Assembly (NCBI GenBank): GCA_964649745.1
Contig: CAZYQI010000001.1
Span: 173,458 to 237,457 of the forward strand
DNA length: 64,000 bases
Direction: 5' to 3'
From: CAZEHS01 sp964649745
GTDB lineage: Bacteria > Bacillota > Clostridia > Peptostreptococcales > Acidaminobacteraceae
Below are positions 57,589 through 64,000 of this stretch, in pieces. The position numbers and the translations under genes were made by a program. The notes under the pieces are model-generated. The model was not told the origin of the DNA and did no database searches. It saw only the letters and a program-made list of their open reading frames with translations. Position 1 is the stretch's first letter, and each line of letters opens with the position of its first letter.

Positions 57589-58539
57589 CTAAAGTACTGA
57601 ATTCCGGTATTGAGAGGGTGTCATGCCCACCTTGGCTTTAAATATCCTTGAATAATTTCCTGCATAATCCACGCCGCAGCTTCTGAAAGCCTGTGCCACG
57701 GTAAGTTTTTGATCGCACAGCCGTTCCTTGATTCTGCGAATCTTTACATCCTGATAATAACTGTACGGCGTCATCCCAGTATTGCTTTTGAAGAGTCGGG
57801 CGAAGTGATATCTGCTCAGGTTCACGACTCCTGCCAGTTCGTCTATATCAAACTCCTCCAGCCAGTTATTTTCAATGTATTCCTTGGCTTTTACCATCTC
57901 CTCTTTTCCATCATACAGCATGGTTGTTACAAAAACATGCACCACATAGGCCAACTGCCCCCGGTCGTCATAGATAGGGTAACAGATGATGTTATGATAA
58001 CAGCTGTCAAAACACAATTCCCCCGTCTCAAAACGTTCAATGATTTCGCGAATCGGCATTCTCAAATTCTGAAAATGCACAAGTTCCCCTTGGAATGACC
58101 TCGCAATTTTCTCTCTGATCTCTTCTCCCCACCTGTCAAGGATTGAATCCTTCAAGACATTGAACTTCCCTACAATATGATCTTTGTCCGGTATATGCAT
58201 CACTCGTAAGCAGGCCTCATTGGTTAACACCATCGTTCCATCCGGTGAATATACATGGATTGGGTATGGGAAAAACTCTATGATTTTCGAAAGCATCGCT
58301 TCATTTACATTCAATGATCCAAACAGGGGAACAGATTTACCTGCTCCTTCCACTGACTCTGCCGAGGTGTGGTTCCTTTTTCGTCTTCCGTCACTTGGCT
58401 TCAGGGCAGCTTTGGGGATAAGCCATAAATTGCCTTTCTTAACCGCACCCTCTATTCTTCCTTCAGCACAGTACAATGTCACTACTCTGCTGCCGAGGCC
58501 CCAGCTTTTACTGACTTCTTTTATGGTCAGGTATTCCAT
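57589..58539 (-). CDS. AraC-type regulator with excisionase-like N-terminus and PAS-like sensor
   Basis: A 316-residue transcription regulator. The start at 58539 follows AAAGGATGCGGTGAAG; a 37-codon extension is not supported. Residues 1-50 look like a helix-turn-helix of the MerR/excisionase kind (LTIKEVSKSWGLGSRVVTLYC, RIEGAVKKGNLWLIPKAALKPSDGR in part), followed by a PAS-like sensor (about 80-200, FPYPIHVYSPDGTMVLTNEACL...YPIYDDRGQLAYVVHVFV) and a C-terminal AraC/XylS domain (about 212-312, VNLSRYHFARLFKSNTGMTPYSYYQDVKI). Having two distinct DNA-binding regions flanking a sensor is not common. Target genes are unknown; it is not beside an obvious operon. Confidence 0.85.
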   Translation of the reverse strand: MEYLTIKEVSKSWGLGSRVVTLYCAEGRIEGAVKKGNLWLIPKAALKPSDGRRKRNHTSAESVEGAGKSVPLFGSLNVNEAMLSKIIEFFPYPIHVYSPDGTMVLTNEACLRVMHIPDKDHIVGKFNVLKDSILDRWGEEIREKIARSFQGELVHFQNLRMPIREIIERFETGELCFDSCYHNIICYPIYDDRGQLAYVVHVFVTTMLYDGKEEMVKAKEYIENNWLEEFDIDELAGVVNLSRYHFARLFKSNTGMTPYSYYQDVKIRRIKERLCDQKLTVAQAFRSCGVDYAGNYSRIFKAKVGMTPSQYRNSVL

Positions 58540-58709
58540 CTTCACCGCATCCTTTGCTGCTTTTTTATAAACATATTGCACATTTTCGCATATTGCAATA
58601 TATAGCAGTATATATACCCATTTTGCGTCTGTGTGTATTCCGCAGATCAATCCTCCCCTTTCTCCGGTATTTGATAAAATCAGAAATCACTCCATGCGCG
58701 TCCCCGCTT

Positions 58710-59114
58710 TTATTCCAAATCCTGAATATTCATCTTCTCCAGCTCCTGGCTTTTTCTTCGTTTTCCTCTACAGGCTCCATAGATGCCAATATAAATGACT
58801 GTGGGGATATTGAAAATTACAAGTACCATAAGCGACGTTGCCAGAACCGATGTGGTTTCTCCCGCAGTCATTTGCGGTTTTTCTTTTGTTACATGCTGCG
58901 TGATTTCTCCCGATTCACTTATCGTTTGTTCTGTAATGGTTCCCGTTTGATAGGCTGGAATGCTTAAGACCGGCAGCAGAGAAAAGCACAGGCAAATGAT
59001 GGGCAGAATCAGGCCGGGCCATTTGCGCTCATTTTTGGACAAAAAAATCTGCAGCCATACGGTGCCTGCCAGAAACAGAAGCATAAATCCTAAAAAGAAT
59101 ATTCTCATCGCCAT
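58710..59114 (-). CDS. Small membrane protein, partner of the DUF2089-type regulator
   Basis: A 134-residue protein with three membrane segments (about 4-22, 33-53 and 88-113). Between the second and third is a polar outside loop with QTISESGEITQHVTKEKP. The tail is basic, CRGKRRKSQELEKMNIQDLE, so it is cytoplasmic. No family recognised. It starts directly next to the stop of the DUF2089-like gene upstream, so the pair is cotranscribed. A regulator paired with a membrane protein is a common pattern for envelope-stress circuits, but nothing here proves it. Confidence 0.7.
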   Translation of the reverse strand: MAMRIFFLGFMLLFLAGTVWLQIFLSKNERKWPGLILPIICLCFSLLPVLSIPAYQTGTITEQTISESGEITQHVTKEKPQMTAGETTSVLATSLMVLVIFNIPTVIYIGIYGACRGKRRKSQELEKMNIQDLE

Positions 59115-59417
59115 CTATTCCGTCATCCTTCCTGATTTTTTATACTCTGAAATCAGCAGTTTAGCGGTATCGAAATCCAACTTATCGTTGACCGCCAGCC
59201 GCTTGATCAAAGCGATATAAGGCTCGTTCATGGCAGTGTCCCCCAATTTGATTTTTTGGATCAGTTTATCCAGCCTTAATCGTACCGTTGGGTAGGTAAC
59301 CCCATATTGTGTGGCAATTTCCTTTAGCGACCCGGAGGCCAGCAGAAACTTCTTGATAAACGCTACATCCTCATCGTCGAGATTCAACATCCACTCTGGT
59401 ACAACCTCCACAAACAC
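59115..59417 (-). CDS. DUF2089-like helix-turn-helix protein
   Basis: A 100-residue cytosolic protein. LNLDDEDVAFIKKFLLASGSLKEIATQYGVTYPTVRLRLDKLIQKI contains a helix-turn-helix whose text (in short GSLKEIATQYGVSYPTVRxRLDKLI) is that of DUF2089 proteins, but the zinc-ribbon usually present before it is missing. A helical C-terminal half (YIALIKRLAVNDKLDFDTAKLL) follows. It probably binds DNA and is the first gene of a two-gene unit with a membrane protein. GGAGGTGTGTTTGTGGAGG-type sequence precedes its ATG. Confidence 0.8.
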   Translation of the reverse strand: MFVEVVPEWMLNLDDEDVAFIKKFLLASGSLKEIATQYGVTYPTVRLRLDKLIQKIKLGDTAMNEPYIALIKRLAVNDKLDFDTAKLLISEYKKSGRMTE

Positions 59418-59527
59418 ACCTCCTTTTAATAAAGTTAATTATATACTTCAATATTATTAAAGTCCATATTAAAGCATTATCTAAATATAATTTGAATCGT
59501 AGCGCATATTACAGGGTGAAAAGCAGA

Positions 59528-59553
59528 AGGACAGCAGATTGCTCTGCTGTCCT
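59528..59553. terminator. Hairpin downstream of the VOC protein gene
   Basis: Perfect stem AGGACAGCAGA/TCTGCTGTCCT with a four-base loop. The T-run is weak on both strands (TTCTGCTTTT on minus, GTTTC on plus). Likely a terminator for the minus-strand gene. Confidence 0.6.
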
Positions 59554-59627
59554 GTTTCAAGATCGATCAAACAATTTTCTATTAATATTAAGTACTTTCT
59601 TTCAAATTTTAATGAACAAAAGAAATT

Positions 59628-60041
59628 TTACTTGCTTTCGGGTATCTTGGACTCATCGGCGAAAAAGAATTCCCACTGGTGACCGTCGAGGTCCTCAAAG
59701 CTGTCGGAATACATCCATCCGTACTCCCTGACTTCTGCATAACGCCTTGCACCCCCTTCAAGGGCCAGACGGACCAATTCATCCACCCGTTCCCGACTCT
59801 CAACCTGAATGGCTGTCAAGACTTCCGTCGTGGCGCCATCGGCTGTCGGCCGGTCAGTGAAGGTTTTGAAAAAACGATCCTGTAGCAGCATGGCGTAGAT
59901 TGTTGGGGGATTTAATTCAAGACAAATGGCATTTTCATCAGAGAATTGTGGATTGAAGCTAAAGCCCAGTCCGCTCCAAAAACCTCGGGATTTCTGGATA
60001 TCGCGGACAGGCAGATTCACATAAATACCTTGGATTGTCAT
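59628..60041 (-). CDS. VOC-family (glyoxalase-like) protein
   Basis: A 137-residue vicinal-oxygen-chelate fold protein. Two beta-alpha-beta-beta-beta modules are visible: YVNLPVRDIQKSRGFWSGLGF at the start and REYGWMYSDSFEDLDGHQWEFFF at the end, with the terminal Glu as a possible metal ligand. The length and text resemble uncharacterised lactoylglutathione lyase-like proteins; the metal-binding His/Glu set is not complete, so an enzymatic role is uncertain. RBS AAAGGAGCAAGC. It follows the adenosyltransferase gene by 33 bases and may be cotranscribed. Confidence 0.78.
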   Translation of the reverse strand: MTIQGIYVNLPVRDIQKSRGFWSGLGFSFNPQFSDENAICLELNPPTIYAMLLQDRFFKTFTDRPTADGATTEVLTAIQVESRERVDELVRLALEGGARRYAEVREYGWMYSDSFEDLDGHQWEFFFADESKIPESK

Positions 60042-60074
60042 AGCTTGCTCCTTTCTTCCTATTCAGGTCGCTTT

Positions 60075-60614
60075 TTACACTCTGAATTCCACGTACGTAG
60101 GGTTCTCCTCCACCGTTCGGGCCAGCATATAAATGTAATCCGCCAGCCGGTTCACGTATTTCATCAGTATAGGGCTCACCTGGGCCTCGCCGGAAAGGGT
60201 GATGATGCGCCGCTCTGCCCGGCGGCACACGGTTCTGGCCACATGAAGCCCGCCGCTGGCAATGTTGGAGCCCGGCAGTACGAACTGAAAGGGCTTATCC
60301 CGCCCGATGGCGTCCAGGAAGGTGTCGATGCCCTTTTCCAGAGCATCCACATCGGTCTCGGTGATCCGCTCCGGGAATTTGGCCCCGTCGATCATAGCCA
60401 GTTCTCCGGCTACATTGAACAGCTGCCGCTGGATCCTTTCAATCTCGATTCGAAGATGAGGCTCCTGCACAAACTGCTTGGCAAGGCCCAGAGCTGCGTT
60501 GAGCTCGTCGATGGTACCGTAGCTCTCCACCCGAATGTCGTCCTTGTTCACACGGGTTTGATCGTATAGACTGGTTTGGCCTTTGTCTCCGGTTCGCGTG
60601 TAGATTTTCAACAT
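60075..60614 (-). CDS. ATP:cob(I)alamin adenosyltransferase, PduO type
   Basis: Adds the 5'-deoxyadenosyl group to cobalamin. The start at 60614 follows AAAGGAGCAATGAA; a 41-codon extension is not family-like. The 179-residue product opens with KIYTRTGDKGQTSLYDQTRV (ATP-binding loop), then VESYGTIDELNAALGLAKQF (about 28-47), and has the C-terminal arginines in ARTVCRRAERRII and PILMKYVNRLADYIYMLAR. PduO-type enzymes form trimers. It makes adenosylcobalamin, which is the ligand of the riboswitch controlling hemA in this window. RBS and codon choice look ordinary. Confidence 0.93.
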   Translation of the reverse strand: MLKIYTRTGDKGQTSLYDQTRVNKDDIRVESYGTIDELNAALGLAKQFVQEPHLRIEIERIQRQLFNVAGELAMIDGAKFPERITETDVDALEKGIDTFLDAIGRDKPFQFVLPGSNIASGGLHVARTVCRRAERRIITLSGEAQVSPILMKYVNRLADYIYMLARTVEENPTYVEFRV

Positions 60615-60781
60615 TTCATTGCTCCTTTCCTGCCTTGCGCCCTCTTCAAGGGCCATGCAAAACAATTGATACCCATTATCAATTACGCGAATCAACTTTT
60701 CTACTTTTGGGGGTATCCAAAAGCGAAGCATATCCATAAAGGCAGAACGAAACCGTCCTTCGTGATTTTCGCGGAAGCCTT

Positions 60782-62899
60782 CTATTCCTTGTTTTGCTCA
60801 GCAATGGCCCGGATTTCCTTCTGCTTTTCAAGAAATATCTTTACCAACATGGGGTCGAAGTGACTCCCAGCACTTTTTCGAATGATTTCTAATGCTTTTT
60901 CGTGGGAGAACGGCTCTTTATATGGCCGTTTCGAGGTAAGGGCATCGTATACGTCGGCTATGGCCATAACCCGGGCACTCATGGGAATTTGAGAACCCTT
61001 CAAACCTTTTGGATATCCGCTGCCATCCCATTTTTCATGATGTCCCAGAACAATTTCCATGGCGTACTTCAAATAACCCGGTTTCCCAAGCTGCGCTTCT
61101 GTTCGCAGAAGGGCCTCATGCCCGTAAAGAACATGGTTCTTCATTATTTCATATTCCTCAGGGGTTAGCTTACCGGGCTTTAAAAGGATTGCATCGGAGA
61201 TTGCCACCTTTCCAATGTCGTGCAGCGGGGCCGATTTCCAGAACTGTTCGATTTCGTGATCCTTATAATGAACCTTTTCTCTGATCGACTCCAGTAGCAG
61301 CTTGACGTAGTATTTTGTTCGCTGGATGTGAGCCCCGGTTTCGTTGTCGCGAAACTCTGAAAGAATGGCCATGCTGTCGATGGTCATATCCCTGGCTAAG
61401 GTGGCGTCCCGTGTTCGTATATCCACCAGATCCTCCAGGCTTTTCATCGTCATGCTAAGTCGGCGATTAACCATGTGCAGCCGCGTAGTATCCTCTTTTA
61501 TCGCAACATAATGGGTGATCCGGCCAGCGTCGTCCTTCAGAGGTGCTATAACCGAGCTCTCGTAGTATCGGGAGCCGTTTTTCCGTTTGTTTACAAACTC
61601 TCCACGCCAAACATCTCCCCTTAAAAGAGTCGCCCACATGGCGGCATAATCGGTGTTGCTTCCTCCATCATACTGAAGCAATTTTGGGTTTTTTCCCACA
61701 ACCTCTTTAAAAGCGTATCCGGATACCGTTTCAAATGCCCGGTTAACATAGGTGATATTGGCATCCGGGCCAGTAATGACCACGCTGACAGGAGCCACAT
61801 TCAACGCCAGTACCAGTTTTTTGTTTTCCTGATCCTGTTCCACCTGATGTGTGACATCTTCAACGTGAGCATATACCTGCCTTTTTAAACCCAATAGGCC
61901 CGTTCTGAGGGGTATGACATTTATTTTGAGCCATTTGCCCGTTTCTGATCCGTGTACAAATGCTCTCACAATAACATCCCGCACGACCTGCCCGCTCCTG
62001 AGGCCAACAACAGAGGGGCGCTCGTTTTCGGAAATTTGCTTCCCGGACATGTCGTACAGAGATGCCAGGCAGTTTGACAGGGGCTTCCCAATGATATCTT
62101 CTCTACGGCACTCCAGAATGGATGCTGCGGCATCGTTGATGTTAAGGACATTCTTCTCCTCGTCCAGATAAATGAAACCATGAGGAAGGGTATTGAAGAT
62201 GGTATTGCGGGCCTCACGATCGTATTTCATGTACATGGTGACGATGATGATTGCCAACAGAAGCAGGCAACACAACAGGACCATCATCGCTTCCATAATG
62301 GCCAGGGTTCCGCTGCTAAAGTCTTCTTCGTAAGCCGTGCTGGAAATAACCCAGCCCCATTCCGTGTCCAGCTTGGAATATGCCAGCTTCATGGCGTGCT
62401 CTTTTGTATCCGGGTAATACCAGACATAGCGGGTAAATCCCCCGCCATCTTTTGCAGACTGAACCAGTTCCTGAACCAGATACTTCTGCTGCGGGCTGTA
62501 ATCCTTCACCAACCAGACATCCTGCCCTTCCAGAGTGGGATGCATGATCTCCAGCCCCGCCTGGTCATAAATTACCAGATAGCCTTTGTCTCCCAAACCA
62601 AACCGCTGAAGCACCATCCGGGTACCATCCGGGTTCTTCGGGCCCATGAGGGCGCTTTTAGCCTGCTCCTGAGCCTCTGTAATCGAAAGTCCACCCCTGC
62701 GAAGCTCCTCCTGTTTTGAATGAATCAGTGTTAGGGCTGTATCCGTTGCGTTCTGAAGGATGATTCGGCTTTTGCGATCCATCTCTTCTTTTGCACTGGT
62801 ATAGCTCCAGCTTCCAACAAAAATCATGATTGAGAGAAGCACCAGAAAGACGCTTAAAAGCCAGTTGCGCCTCAGCGCCGTCAACACCCCTTTGACCAT
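60782..62899 (-). CDS. Membrane receptor with Cache, PAS-PAS and HD-GYP domains
   Basis: A 705-residue protein for sensing outside the cell and degrading c-di-GMP inside. Order: a membrane segment (about 12-33), a Cache-like sensor (about 35-205; VLQRFGLGDKGYLVIYDQAGLEIMHP and KLDTEWGWVISSTAYEEDF), a second membrane segment (about 207-225), PAS (about 235-345), PAS (about 355-480, VSVVITGPDANITYVNRAFETVSGY), a short coiled linker, and HD-GYP (about 505-700) with ETGAHIQRTKYY, PLHDIGKVAISDAIL and HHEKWDGSGYPKG. No receiver or GGDEF domain. It is the third HD-GYP protein in the window. Its ATG at 62899 has no strong site; ACCATA region is upstream. Confidence 0.93.
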   Translation of the reverse strand: MVKGVLTALRRNWLLSVFLVLLSIMIFVGSWSYTSAKEEMDRKSRIILQNATDTALTLIHSKQEELRRGGLSITEAQEQAKSALMGPKNPDGTRMVLQRFGLGDKGYLVIYDQAGLEIMHPTLEGQDVWLVKDYSPQQKYLVQELVQSAKDGGGFTRYVWYYPDTKEHAMKLAYSKLDTEWGWVISSTAYEEDFSSGTLAIMEAMMVLLCCLLLLAIIIVTMYMKYDREARNTIFNTLPHGFIYLDEEKNVLNINDAAASILECRREDIIGKPLSNCLASLYDMSGKQISENERPSVVGLRSGQVVRDVIVRAFVHGSETGKWLKINVIPLRTGLLGLKRQVYAHVEDVTHQVEQDQENKKLVLALNVAPVSVVITGPDANITYVNRAFETVSGYAFKEVVGKNPKLLQYDGGSNTDYAAMWATLLRGDVWRGEFVNKRKNGSRYYESSVIAPLKDDAGRITHYVAIKEDTTRLHMVNRRLSMTMKSLEDLVDIRTRDATLARDMTIDSMAILSEFRDNETGAHIQRTKYYVKLLLESIREKVHYKDHEIEQFWKSAPLHDIGKVAISDAILLKPGKLTPEEYEIMKNHVLYGHEALLRTEAQLGKPGYLKYAMEIVLGHHEKWDGSGYPKGLKGSQIPMSARVMAIADVYDALTSKRPYKEPFSHEKALEIIRKSAGSHFDPMLVKIFLEKQKEIRAIAEQNKE

Positions 62900-63002
62900 A
62901 GGCTTTTGCCTCCCAGTGATAAGTAATTGCCATCTAAATCAACGTTGTTCACACGTACATTTTTAAAGAATACCCCATTCACAGCTCGAAAAACCGCCAT
63001 GA

Positions 63003-63188
63003 CAAAATGAAAGCATCAGGGACGGCCCTGATGACATAGGCACCGAGTTTTCCTATGGAATTCGTGAAGAAGACGAGCATGGTAAGATGAGAAAAATTAC
63101 TGAGAGTGATTCCATCCAATTACACTTCAAAGATAAAACAGAAACCCTTTATTTGAAAGAAATCGCAGAAGAGTTCGGGCTGCAATAG
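63003..63188 (+). pseudogene. Gene remnant, 61 codons, no good start
   Basis: Open from just after a TGA (63000-63002) to TAG 63188 with protein-like text: ESIRDGPDDIGTEFSYGIR, EEDEHGKMRKITESDS, IQLHFKDKTETLYLKEIAEEFG. The only ATG is at 63087 (33 codons) and has no ribosome site. The first 28 codons cannot be reached by a normal start, so this looks like the 3' end of a gene that lost its beginning. It lies just upstream of the MntA/HepT pair. Family not recognised. Confidence 0.4.
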
Positions 63189-63285
63189 CTGCCCTCAGCG
63201 ATTCTTTTTCTTTCACTTTTGCGCCAATTATTTATACATGCTATAATTACTGCATATGAACGGTTTCATGAAGGAGGAAATGCTT

Positions 63286-63576
63286 ATGCTGCGCGAACAG
63301 GCCCTTAAAATTCTAAAGGATTATAAAAACGTCCATAGTGAGCAGTATGGAATCCAGGAGTTGGGGATTTTCGGCTCTGTGGCCCGAAATGAAAATCACG
63401 CAGATAGCGACCTTGACATTTGTATCATTACCAAAACACCAGACCCCTTTATTTTGGTTCATATAAAAGAAGATCTTGAAAAAGAAACACAACAAAAAAT
63501 CGATATCGTTCGCGTTCGCGATAAAATGAATCCCTTCTTAAAAGACAGAATCTCCCGAGAGGGCATTTATGTATGA
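63286..63576 (+). CDS. mntA: MntA-type nucleotidyltransferase antitoxin
   Basis: A 96-residue minimal nucleotidyltransferase. The start at 63286 is chosen because AAGGAGG is eight bases upstream; earlier ATGs at 63256 and 63280 are too far or too close. The polymerase-beta-type motif is IFGSVARNENHADSDLDICI (GSxxR then DxD about residues 30-46), then a later acid DIVRVRD. MntA proteins adenylylate and silence the HepT RNase toxin (type VII toxin-antitoxin). It overlaps hepT by eight bases. The pair is AT-richer than the surrounding chromosome. Confidence 0.88.
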   Translation: MLREQALKILKDYKNVHSEQYGIQELGIFGSVARNENHADSDLDICIITKTPDPFILVHIKEDLEKETQQKIDIVRVRDKMNPFLKDRISREGIYV

Positions 63577-63955
63577 TTCCGCTCTGACTGTTTCAATACT
63601 CGCTCAGATTGCAGAAGCCCTTGAACGGATAAAAACCCGGATGCTTCCGGTTACTTCGTCAGATTATTTTACAAACACTCCAGAAGGCATGGAGAAATTG
63701 GATAGCATCTGTATGCTCTACATCGCGATTGGTGAAAGCTTGAAAAATCTAGACAAGATAACAAATCATCAACTCCTTAACCGATATGAAGCTATTGATT
63801 GGACAGGCGTCAAAGGATTTAGGGATATCATCGCCCATCATTATTTTGATGTAGATGCTGAGCAGGTGTACTGGATATGTACACACAACCTTGACCCTTT
63901 GCTTTTAACTATACAGAAAATGATACTGGATTTGAATACCGCTTCGATCGAGTAG
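63569..63955 (+). CDS. hepT: HepT-type RNase toxin
   Basis: A 128-residue HEPN-domain RNase. The HEPN signature R-x4-H-x-Y is present as RDIIAHHYF (about residues 91-99). The tyrosine is the residue adenylylated by MntA in characterised pairs. The N-terminal text LTVSILAQIAEALERIKTRM and TPEGMEKLDSICMLYIAIGESLKNL are typical. Its final codons and TAG overlap the last bases of a group II intron on the other strand (end near 63947), so the natural C-terminus may have been replaced by a few residues (I-E). The HEPN core is intact. Confidence 0.9.
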   Translation: MYDSALTVSILAQIAEALERIKTRMLPVTSSDYFTNTPEGMEKLDSICMLYIAIGESLKNLDKITNHQLLNRYEAIDWTGVKGFRDIIAHHYFDVDAEQVYWICTHNLDPLLLTIQKMILDLNTASIE

Positions 63956-64000
63956 GAGGCCACCCATTAGTTGAGTGACCGTCCTCTCACACCACCGTAC
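63947..64000 (-). mobile_element. 3' end of a group II intron (domain VI and 3' strand of domain V), cut by window edge
   Basis: On the minus strand the last 54 bases read GTACGGTGGTGTGAGAGG... and end CTCCTACTCGAT. The first part matches the 3' strand of domain V. The rest folds as domain VI: GAG with CTC, AGGA with TCCT, and an eight-bp inner stem GGTCACTC/GGGTGGCC (with G-U pairs) around AACTAAT. A single A (63953) is bulged between TCCT and CTC, seven bases from the inferred 3' splice end, which is the expected branch point. Domains I-IV and a reverse transcriptase would lie beyond the right edge. Confidence 0.75.

Noticed and set aside
63003..63188. Second selenoprotein read through TGA 63000-63002
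   Set aside because: The frame before that TGA is not protein-like and there is no start or ribosome site.
1..64000. CRISPR arrays, rRNA genes, prophage or complete transposase genes
   Set aside because: No regularly spaced repeats, rRNA segments, integrase or transposase frames were seen on either strand.

Overview
The window reads as chromosomal DNA of an anaerobic Firmicute of the Clostridia type. This is inferred from strong AGGAGG-like ribosome sites, a selenocysteine pathway, S-layer-homology and LtaS-like surface proteins, a PduL phosphotransacylase, small alarmone synthetase and DacF-like genes, and B12-dependent control of tetrapyrrole synthesis. Base composition looks close to 50% GC by eye. 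Most genes lie on the minus strand. No rRNA, CRISPR array, prophage or complete insertion sequence was seen.

Region by region. 1-2.5 kb: selA (cut by the left edge) and selD, whose own reading frame is interrupted by a UGA that reads as selenocysteine; a foldback repeat lies between them. 2.5-9 kb: a ComEA-like protein, a DacF-type carboxypeptidase, a Nudix hydrolase, a rhodanese lipoprotein, a small membrane protein, a chemotaxis receptor and tRNA-Ser(CGA). 9-15 kb: an acetyltransferase, ROK glucokinase, glucose-6-phosphate isomerase, a TauE-type permease and a MATE pump, with a second foldback repeat. 15-23 kb: a small alarmone synthetase, two metallophosphoesterases, a radical SAM protein, rlmN and several small unknowns. 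23-27.4 kb: a cyclic-di-GMP block (PilZ, REC/HD-GYP, REC-like/PAS/GGDEF/HD-GYP).

27.4-36.5 kb is a complete shikimate plus Phe/Tyr block: aroE, then aroF-tyrA-aroB-aroA-aroC-pheA-aroKQ, the last a shikimate kinase/type II dehydroquinase fusion. Between aroE and aroF lies a textbook-like ribosome-mediated attenuator: a 17-bp-spaced promoter, a leader peptide with 12 aromatic residues in a row of 19, an antiterminator segment over its stop codon, and a 13-bp terminator with a GCAA loop followed by a U-run. 36.5-38.2 kb encodes a membrane-anchored RCC1-repeat protein. 38.2-45 kb is a precorrin-2/siroheme operon, hemA-sirC-hemC/cobA/hemD (one triple-fusion polypeptide)-hemB-hemL, preceded by a cobalamin riboswitch and terminator.

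45-64 kb is mixed: a multi-GAF protein and a FapA/DUF342 protein, pduL-deoC, a flavoprotein, hpt, a PilZ-like protein, an LtaS-like sulfatase-fold enzyme, Ada, two acetyltransferases, an SLH protein, an AraC regulator, a DUF2089/membrane-protein pair, a VOC protein, an ATP:cob(I)alamin adenosyltransferase, a Cache/PAS/HD-GYP receptor and a MntA/HepT toxin-antitoxin pair. The right edge carries domain VI and part of domain V of a group II intron on the minus strand, abutting or slightly truncating hepT.

The most interesting items are the aromatic leader/attenuator, the two unusual fusions (AroKQ and HemC-CobA-HemD), selenocysteine SelD, the membrane RCC1 protein, and the intron end at the toxin-antitoxin locus. 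All family names come from reading motifs; no database search was run.
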